A program made the translations under genes and the position numbers. Below, piece by piece: positions 1-5,235 of a stretch of DNA of 5,235 nucleotides (position 1 is its first letter; every line of letters begins with the position of its first letter). The notes under the pieces were generated by a model. It had not been told where the DNA came from. It did no database searches and saw only the letters and a program-made list of their open reading frames with translations. The stretch is from the NCBI GenBank assembly GCA_028718575.1, contig JAQULN010000240.1:1-5235 (forward strand), in the 5' to 3' direction. This DNA is from Candidatus Krumholzibacteriia bacterium. Its GTDB lineage: Bacteria > Krumholzibacteriota > Krumholzibacteriia > LZORAL124-64-63.

Positions 1-717
1 GACAGCGATTCGCCGACGGCGCCGGGGCCGTCCGGCGAATACATCTGGGTTCATCTCGAACAAGACTCGACCCAAGTCTTCCTGAACACGCTGCCGTCGG
101 TGGACATCGATGGCGCAGCCGCCGTGCACCTCGATCATCTTGTGAGCACCACCCTGATCCCCATGTACGAAGCCCAGAACGACAGTGTCTATGACGCGCG
201 CGTCCTGTATGGCTACTTGTTCATGGGAGACGACGGATTCTCGCCCCACACCCGCGGCTACCCCAGCAACACCTGGGAACAGATGCCGCTAGGGTACATC
301 ATCGTCGCCACGCGCCGGGTGGTCTTCCCGGACGAGGCCATCGATCTGCCGGGCGCGTATAACGTGAAGGACACCGGGCATCTGCACATACGGCGCAAGT
401 TCGACGTGGTCGCCGCGGACACCTCCGCGTTTTTCGAGCTCGCCGACATGCCGGTCGTCCAGATCCCGAATTTCCAGGAAGAACTCGAGGATGCCGTAGG
501 TCTGGCCGATTTCGTCGCGGCGCTCGTCGAGGATCCCTCGGCGAACACCTTCCATCTCACCGCGCTCGACGGCTTCGGCACCTCCGACGCCTTGACCTGG
601 GAGCAGCTGCAAACCGGATACTGGCTGCTCGCGACCAAGCGCACGCGCTTCACCGACTCAGCGCTGACCGACGGGCAGTACCGCGTCCGGATGCTCGAGC
701 GCATCACGGTCCAGTGA
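1..717 (+). CDS. Two-domain exported protein, SUOX-fold-like, 5'-truncated
   Basis: The frame is open from the first base, so the gene starts upstream; 238 residues are visible. A GTG at 100 would fall inside the first repeat and is not a credible start. The first dozen residues (DSDSPTAPGPSG) look like a flexible linker after a signal peptide or lipobox, so perhaps only a short N-terminus is missing (inference). Two related domains follow, about residues 27-137 and 144-237. They share an LPxVxI / MPVVQI strand, an HLDHLV / GLADFV helix, a DGF motif, TWEQ-GY-ATRR / TWEQ-GY-ATKR and a final G-Y-V strand. This order resembles the oxidoreductase molybdopterin-binding (sulfite oxidase) fold. No cysteine is visible, so the usual cofactor-ligating Cys is absent from this part and a binding rather than catalytic role is more likely. 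It overlaps the receptor gene by 4 bp, implying a shared task. The gene is certain; the family is tentative. Confidence 0.85.
   Translation, partial: DSDSPTAPGPSGEYIWVHLEQDSTQVFLNTLPSVDIDGAAAVHLDHLVSTTLIPMYEAQNDSVYDARVLYGYLFMGDDGFSPHTRGYPSNTWEQMPLGYIIVATRRVVFPDEAIDLPGAYNVKDTGHLHIRRKFDVVAADTSAFFELADMPVVQIPNFQEELEDAVGLADFVAALVEDPSANTFHLTALDGFGTSDALTWEQLQTGYWLLATKRTRFTDSALTDGQYRVRMLERITVQ
79..711 (+). repeat. Tandem domain duplication within the first gene
   Basis: The two halves of the encoded protein align, unit 1 at about 79-411 and unit 2 at about 430-711. Anchors in order are NTLPSVDI / ADMPVVQI, VHLDHLV / VGLADFV, DGF / DGF, TWEQMPLGY / TWEQLQTGY, ATRRVVF / ATKRTRF and GAYNV / GQYRV. Unit 1 has a longer loop before its DGF motif (MYEAQNDSVYDA region) and extra residues after it. 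The similarity is at protein level and is diverged, so this is an old duplication rather than a recent DNA repeat. Confidence 0.75.
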
Positions 718-2654
718 GCGCGGGCGCGTGCGTTTGGCTGGCCGCGGCGGCGGCCCTGGCAACGGCGCCGCCGCCAGACGGGCACGCTCCCGCGACGGCC
801 GCGACCGCTGCGACGGCCGACACCTGCCGGACCGCGTACCGCCTGGAGGAAGTGGTCGTCTACGGCCGCGCACCCGCCAATCCGGGCATGGTCACCGATT
901 TGCGCGATGCGGAGCTCGTCGAGCGCGGCGGCGGCGACATCGCCCAGGTGCTGCGCTTCGACCCGGCCCTGCACGTAACGACGGGCACGAAAGCCGAGAC
1001 CGAGACCAGGCTGCGGGGCATGCCGGCGCGCGCCACCTTGATCCTGGTCGATGGTCGACCCGTCAACCCGGGCTACTACGGCAAGGCCGACCTGACCATG
1101 GTCGCCACGGCCGGCATCGCCGCCGTCCAGGTTATCAAGGGCCCGGCCTCGGCGGCGTACGGCCCCAACACCATGGGCGGCGTGATCAACATCATCACGC
1201 GCAGCGGCTTCGATGCGCCGGGCACCACCGCAGGCGTGAGATTCGGCGCCGACGGCCAGCGACGGCTGTCGCTCGACCATGCCGCGCAGCAGGGATCGTT
1301 CGCCTACTCGGTCTACGGCTACGAGCAGTACCAGGTGGGCTTTCGGCTCAGCGACGATTTCGCGCCGACCTCGCTCGAGGATGGCGGTCTGCGCTTCAAC
1401 AGCGGGTTTCGCAAAGCCGGCGGCGGGGCGAAGATCGGCTATGCGCGCACCGACTGGGACATCTACACCGCGACCTTCGACTATCACTGGTCGCGCCGCG
1501 GTATCCCCGCGACGATCTACGCCTGGGAGGCGCCCACCTGGCGCCGGTTCCCCCGCTGGACACGCGGCGGTGTCTCGCTGAACAACCAGCGGCGCCTCGG
1601 CCAGGACCTCGAGCTGGTCACGGTCCTCTATGCCGACGCGCAGGACGATCGCCTCCTCGACTACCTCGACCGCCGGCTCGACGACCAGGCCCTGGCCTGG
1701 GACTCCCGCCTGCGCAACCGCAGTCTCGGCGGCTCGCTGCAGTTGGGGGGCGTTCGGTGGACCCGGCACCACTTCCGGGCGGGTTTGACCTACCGGCACG
1801 ACATCATGAAGAAGCAGCCGGAAGCGGATGTGCCCTGGGTGCGCCACACGTTGAGCACCGGCTCGCTCTTCGTCGAGGATCAGTTCGCCCCGTTCGCGGC
1901 GCTCACCGTCACGGGCGGCCTGCAAGGGACCGCGCATGCCACCGAGCGGCGCGAGTCGACCGGCACGTCGGTATCGCCGTCGCTCGCCGTACAGTGGACA
2001 CCGCTGCCGGCAACCTCGTTCCGCGCCGCCTACGCGCGCGCCGTGCGCTACCCGACCTTGCATGCCCTGTTCAGCGAGACGTCGGGCAACACGGAACTGC
2101 GACCGGAGGTCGCCGACCGGTACGAGATCGGCCTCGAACGCCGCTTGCTCAGCGGCGGCGGCCGCCGCCTCACCATCGAAATCGCCGGGTTCAACAATGA
2201 GTTGAACGATCTGATCGATCGCCCGGTCCGATCGCAGCAGTATCGCAATGTGAGCGCGGCAACCTTGCGCGGGATCGAGACGGCGATCCGCGCCGTGCTC
2301 TCGCCGTCCTTCGCAGTCGACGCGGGTTATGTCTGGATCGACGCCGGCGCCGCCGGCGACGCGGTCATGCAGGATGTTTCCCCGCATCGGTTTAGCGGGG
2401 CGGTGACCGTGGGGACATCTCGCGGCACGCGCCTGCGCTACGACGTTACCCTGGTAGACGAGCGGATCTCCCACGTGCCGGGACGCCCGCTCACGGCTTA
2501 CCAACTCCACGGGATCAGCATCCGCCAGCCGCTCGGCCGCGGCCTGACGTTCCACGGTGAAGTGTTCAATATCACCGACGCCCATTTCGAAGAAGAACTC
2601 GGCTATCCCGCACCGGGCCGGACCTTCGCGGCGGGATTCGACTGGACGCGCTAA
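714..2654 (+). CDS. TonB-dependent outer-membrane receptor, BtuB/CirA-like
   Basis: This 646-residue receptor should import a scarce ligand (cobalamin, siderophore-iron or similar; not determinable) across the outer membrane using TonB-ExbBD energy. A hydrophobic Ala-rich signal segment (about 7-18) is followed by an Ala/Thr/Pro linker and a TonB-box-like LEEVVVYG (44-51). The plug (about 57-165) contains LRGMPARATLILVDGRPVN and the hallmark IKGPASAAYGPNTMGGVINI. The barrel follows, with the RAAYARAVRYPTL...LRPE signature (437-465) and the C-terminal NITDAHFEEELGYPAPGRTF (619-638), typical of the BtuB/ColI-receptor group. Its length is close to that of BtuB. The GTG at 714 overlaps the upstream TGA as GTGA; there is no ATG alternative before residue 59 and no clear Shine-Dalgarno, so coupling to the upstream gene is likely. 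Oddly, the signal peptide has no Lys or Arg before its hydrophobic core. The last residues are WTR rather than a terminal aromatic. Confidence 0.95.
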   Translation: MSAGACVWLAAAAALATAPPPDGHAPATAATAATADTCRTAYRLEEVVVYGRAPANPGMVTDLRDAELVERGGGDIAQVLRFDPALHVTTGTKAETETRLRGMPARATLILVDGRPVNPGYYGKADLTMVATAGIAAVQVIKGPASAAYGPNTMGGVINIITRSGFDAPGTTAGVRFGADGQRRLSLDHAAQQGSFAYSVYGYEQYQVGFRLSDDFAPTSLEDGGLRFNSGFRKAGGGAKIGYARTDWDIYTATFDYHWSRRGIPATIYAWEAPTWRRFPRWTRGGVSLNNQRRLGQDLELVTVLYADAQDDRLLDYLDRRLDDQALAWDSRLRNRSLGGSLQLGGVRWTRHHFRAGLTYRHDIMKKQPEADVPWVRHTLSTGSLFVEDQFAPFAALTVTGGLQGTAHATERRESTGTSVSPSLAVQWTPLPATSFRAAYARAVRYPTLHALFSETSGNTELRPEVADRYEIGLERRLLSGGGRRLTIEIAGFNNELNDLIDRPVRSQQYRNVSAATLRGIETAIRAVLSPSFAVDAGYVWIDAGAAGDAVMQDVSPHRFSGAVTVGTSRGTRLRYDVTLVDERISHVPGRPLTAYQLHGISIRQPLGRGLTFHGEVFNITDAHFEEELGYPAPGRTFAAGFDWTR

Positions 2655-2659
2655 TTCCG

Positions 2660-2698
2660 TTGTTATTCCGCGCCGGCGCCGGTGGTATAATCATACCG
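2660..2698 (+). promoter_or_regulatory. Extended -10 promoter for the propeller gene
   Basis: A perfect TATAAT at 2686-2691 is preceded by TG at 2683-2684, giving a TGn-TATAAT extended -10. A weak -35 is possible: TTGTTA at 2660-2665 (20-bp spacer) or TTATTC at 2663-2668 (17-bp spacer). Extended -10 promoters do not need a good -35. The predicted transcription start is near 2698, giving a leader of about 60 nt. A 10-bp palindrome, GCGCCGGCGC at 2670-2679, lies in the spacer and could be an operator or chance in GC-rich DNA. It separates the propeller gene's transcription from the receptor upstream. Confidence 0.55.
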
Positions 2699-2746
2699 TC
2701 CCCGCACCATCGATTTCGCCTCTTGGAGACCTCAATCGCCCACTCC

Positions 2747-2753
2747 GGAGGAG
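2747..2753 (+). promoter_or_regulatory. Strong Shine-Dalgarno deciding the propeller gene start
   Basis: GGAGGAG lies 5 nt before the ATG at 2759 and fixes the start there. The frame is open back to a TTG at 2660, but that codon has no ribosome-binding site and would place the -10 element inside the coding region. ACTCC (2742-2746) can pair with GGAGT (2750-2754) around a GGA loop, partly covering the site. Confidence 0.85.
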
Positions 2754-2758
2754 TCGCC

Positions 2759-4909
2759 ATGCGCATCGTCACCCTCGCCATGATCGCGTGCCTGGCAGTT
2801 TCGACTGCAGCGCGCCCGCTCGACCTAGTCGGCACCGCTCCCGGCAGCATCGAGGATGCCGCCGTGACCGGTGCAAGGATCTTCTGTGCCGCCGGCAATG
2901 GCCTTCTGGTACTCAGCGAGAGGTCCGGCGCCGATCCTGTCCAGATCGCCTTTCTGCCGCTCGCCGGCGCGGTCCACGCCGTCGATACAGACGGCAATCT
3001 CGCAATTCTGGCCGCACACCATACCGGGCTGCACGTCGTGGACGTCAGCGATCCCGAGCAACCCATCTGGCTGAGCACATGCAGCGGTCCGCAGTATGGC
3101 TGCAGCGTGGTGCTGGCAAACGGTCTAGCCTACGTCGCGGACGAGTACTCCGGATTATGGGTGATCGACCTCGCCGATCCGACCCATCCGGTCGTGGCTG
3201 GATCGCTCGCCATGCCCGGCAACCCCCAAGACCTTGCGCACGAAGGCGATTTCGTCTTCGTGGCGGCGCAAACGGCGGGCTTGCGGATCGTCGACGTGTC
3301 CAACCCTGCGCAACCGGCGGAGATCGGACAGACGGCGACGGCCGGATCCTGCGCCGGCGTCGCGGTCGACCCGCCGTATGCCTACGTTTGCGCGTCGGGT
3401 TACCGTCTCCACGTCATCGATATCTCGACCCCGACAGCACCTGTGACAATCGGTTCCTTCCAGTCGAGCGACTGGGGTTATGCCTACGACATCGCGGTCG
3501 CCGGCGAACGCGCGTACCTCGCCACGTCCGCCGGACTGTGCGCGGTCGACATCGCCCAACCCGAATCACCCGCGCCGATCGGCACCACCGCCCTGACGGG
3601 CTACCACCGGCACGTCACGGTCTCCGGCGACGCGGCCTGGGTGAGCAGCACTTACGGCGGACTGCACGGCGTCGACCGCGATGAGCTGACGGTCACGGCC
3701 CACTACCGAAGCCTGGGTATGATCGGCCAGGCCATCCAGCATGCCGACGGTCGCGTCCTCGTGCTCGGCGGCTACCGGTGCGACGAGAAAGGCGAGCGCG
3801 AAGGCATGGCCGGACTCTATGAAGTGGGTCTGGCCGATCCCGCCGCACCCGTCGCGGAAGCGTTCTACGCGCTCAACCAGCAAGCCGCCGCCATGGACGT
3901 GGCCGGCGACCTCGCGGTCGTGTTCGATTACTACGGCCAGTTGTTCACGCTCGACGTGAGCGAGCCGGGCGCAACCCGGGTGTTGGGCGCCTGCCAACTG
4001 ACGATGAGCGGCCGCGCGGTGCAGATCGTCGGCGATCTGGCCTATCTGGCCAGCAGCGAAGGGGGATTGCGCATCGCCGACATCAGCGATCCGGCCGCGC
4101 CACATGAGATCGGATACCTGGCTACCGTAGAGGGCGCCAGCGATGTCGACGTGGCTGGAACTGTCGCGTACGTTACCAACGGCTATGACCGGCTCTACGT
4201 CATCGATGTGGCGGATCCCCAGGCGCCGGTCGTGCTCGGCCTCGCGTTCACACCGAACTACGCCCATGCGATTGCAGTCGCCGGTGGTTTGGCGTATGTC
4301 GCGGCCGGGAACTCGGGATTGCTCGTGCTCGACGTCAGCGACAGCGCATCGCCCGCACTCGTCGCGACGATCGATACGCCGGGGCAGGCTTATGACGTGG
4401 ATCTCCGCTTCAACCGTCTCTGGGTGGCCGACGGCGCCGGCGGCGTCCATCTCTTCAGCTTGACCGAGCCGGCCGCTCCCTATCTAGTCAGCACATGGAC
4501 GACCCCCGCTTCCACACAACCGCAGTACGTGCGAGATGAAGGTTCCCTCGTGCTGGTGTCCTGCGGCACGGCGGGGCTGTATCTCTTGTCGGGTGCGGTG
4601 GCCACCGCCGTCGATAATCCGCCGACGCCGACGCCCGCGATGATCTCCATCGCGCCGAATCCGTGCAACCCCGGCACCACGATCGCATTCACCCTGGCCG
4701 CGCCCGATCACGTCACGCTGCGCATCTACGACGTCGCCGGCCTCACCGTGCGCACGCTCCTCGCCGGCGAGATCCGAGGCGGAGGCCGCCACGCATTGGC
4801 ATGGAACGGCCGCAACGACGAGGGGCGCGAGATGCCCTCCGGAATCTACATCGGCCGGCTGGTCACCTCCGAAGGGGTCCAATCGCGTAAGATCGCGTTA
4901 GTTCGATAA
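2759..4909 (+). CDS. Secreted LVIVD-repeat beta-propeller with FlgD-Ig-like C-terminus
   Basis: The product has 716 residues. A signal peptide (MRIVTLAMIACLAVSTAA, cleavage near residue 18) directs export; Cys11 is not in a convincing lipobox. Residues 20-612 consist of LVIVD-type repeats, each roughly GLxVVDVSDPxxPxxxG, whose GL leucines fall at 49, 91, 133, 175, 217, 260, 302, 353, 395, 437, 479, 521, 563 (Val) and 607. The 42-residue period gives 14 blades; the only large break (51) falls after blade 7, fitting two seven-bladed propellers. Blade 14 lacks its outer strand and the N-terminal PLDLVGTAPG could supply it. A PPTPTP linker (621-626) leads to an Ig-like domain (about 628-716) with PNPCNPGTTI, YDVAG, RTL, WNGRNDEG and PSGIY motifs, related to FlgD-Ig/T9SS type A sorting-like tails. 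No catalytic motif is visible; a binding or scaffold role at the cell surface or in the periplasm is inferred. It lies between two TonB receptors. Confidence 0.93.
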   Translation: MRIVTLAMIACLAVSTAARPLDLVGTAPGSIEDAAVTGARIFCAAGNGLLVLSERSGADPVQIAFLPLAGAVHAVDTDGNLAILAAHHTGLHVVDVSDPEQPIWLSTCSGPQYGCSVVLANGLAYVADEYSGLWVIDLADPTHPVVAGSLAMPGNPQDLAHEGDFVFVAAQTAGLRIVDVSNPAQPAEIGQTATAGSCAGVAVDPPYAYVCASGYRLHVIDISTPTAPVTIGSFQSSDWGYAYDIAVAGERAYLATSAGLCAVDIAQPESPAPIGTTALTGYHRHVTVSGDAAWVSSTYGGLHGVDRDELTVTAHYRSLGMIGQAIQHADGRVLVLGGYRCDEKGEREGMAGLYEVGLADPAAPVAEAFYALNQQAAAMDVAGDLAVVFDYYGQLFTLDVSEPGATRVLGACQLTMSGRAVQIVGDLAYLASSEGGLRIADISDPAAPHEIGYLATVEGASDVDVAGTVAYVTNGYDRLYVIDVADPQAPVVLGLAFTPNYAHAIAVAGGLAYVAAGNSGLLVLDVSDSASPALVATIDTPGQAYDVDLRFNRLWVADGAGGVHLFSLTEPAAPYLVSTWTTPASTQPQYVRDEGSLVLVSCGTAGLYLLSGAVATAVDNPPTPTPAMISIAPNPCNPGTTIAFTLAAPDHVTLRIYDVAGLTVRTLLAGEIRGGGRHALAWNGRNDEGREMPSGIYIGRLVTSEGVQSRKIALVR
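2903..4594 (+). repeat. Fourteen LVIVD propeller repeats, 126-bp period
   Basis: Fourteen protein-level repeats have leucine-anchor spacings of 42, 42, 42, 42, 43, 42, 51, 42, 42, 42, 42, 42 and 44 residues. The best-conserved copies are 2-5 and 10-12, with V-V/I-D-V/I-S/A-D-P-x-x-P. Repeats 1, 7 and 14 have lost the DVSDP turn. The DNA copies are well diverged, so recent recombination between units is not apparent. Confidence 0.88.
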
Positions 4910-4929
4910 GTTCTTCATCTCAACTCGTT

Positions 4930-4960
4930 CGGCCGCCGCGGACCCCAACCGCGGCGGCCG
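4930..4960 (+). terminator. GC-rich hairpin, possible terminator without T-tract
   Basis: CGGCCGCCGCGG (4930-4941) and CCGCGGCGGCCG (4949-4960) are exact reverse complements, forming a 12-bp all-GC stem with a 7-nt ACCCCAA loop that begins 20 nt after the propeller stop codon. The position fits a transcription end or an mRNA 3'-end stabiliser. The canonical T-run is missing: the next bases are TGGCCTGCC. It could therefore be a non-canonical intrinsic terminator, an RNA-stability element or a protein-binding palindrome. Confidence 0.55.
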
Positions 4961-4964
4961 TGGC

Positions 4965-5000
4965 CTGCCTATAAGCGATATCATTACACATTTCGTAAAG
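4965..5000 (+). promoter_or_regulatory. AT-rich island, probable promoter region of the second receptor
   Basis: This segment is markedly AT-rich compared with the GC-rich surroundings. It contains TATAAG (4970-4975, five of six matches to a -10), the palindrome GATATC (4977-4982) and an inverted pair TTAC (4984-4987) / GTAA (4995-4998). No good -35 is found at a standard distance from TATAAG, since the required position falls in the hairpin. The promoter for the gene at 5086 most likely lies here, but no single element is convincing. Confidence 0.3.
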
Positions 5001-5071
5001 TCCCTGCCCCCCAGGTCGATCAATCATCGAGACACGCCCGTATGCCGCCCGCGCTCAACGGCACGGATGAC

Positions 5072-5077
5072 GAAAGG
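5072..5077 (+). promoter_or_regulatory. Ribosome-binding site of the second receptor
   Basis: GAAAGG lies 8 nt before the ATG at 5086. It is a modest Shine-Dalgarno at good spacing. An in-frame TGA at 5068-5070 means the start cannot be further upstream; the only nearby alternative is the ATG at 5104, which would remove the basic N-region of the signal peptide. Confidence 0.6.
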
Positions 5078-5085
5078 CCTATTGC

Positions 5086-5235
5086 ATGCGTCCCCTTTCC
5101 CCAATGACCGCGGCCGGGGTTTGCCTGGCCGCTGCCTGCATGTTCTGGTGGCAACCGGCGGCGGCGTCCGCCGGCCTCGACTACCGCGATTTCGCGGAAC
5201 TCGATCTCGAGTCGCTGCTCGACCAGACCATCGTC
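5086..5235 (+). CDS. TonB-dependent receptor, N-terminus only (runs off window)
   Basis: Fifty codons are visible and the frame is still open at the window end. Residues 1-29 form a signal peptide: a basic Arg2, an Ala-rich core with FWW, and an ASA cleavage site before Gly30. The mature start contains FAELDLESLLDQTIV (36-50). This matches the N-terminal motif (LDLExLLxxxV, usually followed by SASK or TASK) that precedes the plug in one large class of TonB-dependent receptors. The plug and barrel are outside the window, so the assignment rests on this motif, the export signal and the neighbouring receptor. It begins 176 bp after the propeller gene, past a hairpin and an AT-rich stretch, so it probably has its own promoter. 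A different outer-membrane or periplasmic protein remains possible. Confidence 0.7.
   Translation, partial: MRPLSPMTAAGVCLAAACMFWWQPAAASAGLDYRDFAELDLESLLDQTIV

Noticed and set aside
728..2200. Long + strand frame (490 codons) overlapping the receptor
   Set aside because: The translation is Arg/Pro-rich with no domain; the overlapping frame encodes unmistakable plug and barrel motifs.
258..2585. Very long open frame (775 codons) on the minus strand across the receptor gene
   Set aside because: It is antisense to two clear coding regions. Its translation is Arg/Ala/Gly-rich low-complexity sequence with no recognisable motif, as expected for a shadow frame in GC-rich DNA.
2759..2791. Lipobox at Cys11 of the propeller protein
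   Set aside because: MIAC has Met at -3 and only ten residues precede the Cys, too short for a lipoprotein signal; a signal peptidase I site near residue 18 fits better.
2557..3684. 375-codon + strand frame spanning the receptor end and propeller start
   Set aside because: It is Arg-rich, crosses the promoter and Shine-Dalgarno region, and conflicts with the LVIVD repeats encoded in the other frame.
3566..4450. Antisense frame whose translation shows periodic His/Asp-rich segments
   Set aside because: The periodicity is the antisense reflection of the 126-bp repeat in the propeller gene, not an independent gene.
4976..4998. Fur box in the AT-rich island
   Set aside because: GATATCATTACACATTTC shares A/T richness but does not match the GATAAT-GATAAT-ATTATC arrangement at enough positions.
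4910..5085. Cobalamin riboswitch before the second receptor
   Set aside because: No B12-box sequence is found and the gap is short for a full aptamer; only a trivial 4-bp CCTG/CAGG stem is seen near 5003-5015.
5042..5107. 21-codon leader peptide ORF before the second receptor
   Set aside because: There is no Shine-Dalgarno before its ATG, no meaningful codon run, and it overlaps the receptor start in another frame; it is likely chance.

Overview
The window looks like chromosomal DNA from a G+C-rich Gram-negative (didermic) bacterium. It holds two TonB-dependent outer-membrane receptors and an exported beta-propeller protein, and the C-terminal domain of the propeller protein (PNPxNPxTTI...YDVAG...SGIY) is of the FlgD-Ig/type IX-sorting-like kind. 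That domain, together with the high G+C content, suggests an FCB-superphylum or neighbouring lineage (Eisenbacteria/Krumholzibacteriota-like). This is inference; no marker gene is present. All genes lie on the + strand, coding density is high, and there is no RNA gene, CRISPR array, IS element or phage gene.

Layout: (1) Positions 1-717 are the 3' part of a gene for a cysteine-free exported protein made of two related domains, which resemble a non-catalytic sulfite-oxidase/molybdopterin-binding fold. (2) Positions 714-2654 encode a complete BtuB/CirA-like TonB-dependent receptor whose GTG start overlaps the previous stop (GTGA), so the two are probably translationally coupled. (3) The 104-bp gap 2655-2758 holds a perfect extended -10 promoter element and a strong Shine-Dalgarno. 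(4) Positions 2759-4909 encode a 716-residue secreted LVIVD-repeat beta-propeller protein with 14 repeats on a nearly exact 42-residue period. The period is interrupted once, after repeat 7, which suggests two seven-bladed propellers, followed by the FlgD-Ig-like C-terminal domain. (5) The 176-bp gap 4910-5085 carries a perfect 12-bp GC hairpin and an AT-rich island. (6) From 5086 to the window end is the start of a second TonB-dependent receptor.

Taken together this looks like an envelope uptake locus: a small exported accessory protein coupled to a receptor, a secreted propeller that could capture ligand or bind a partner, and a second receptor of a different N-terminal class. The substrate cannot be read from the sequence. 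The propeller-beside-BtuB-like-receptor layout recalls BtuB/BtuG (cobalamin capture) in Bacteroides, but that is an analogy, not evidence of function.
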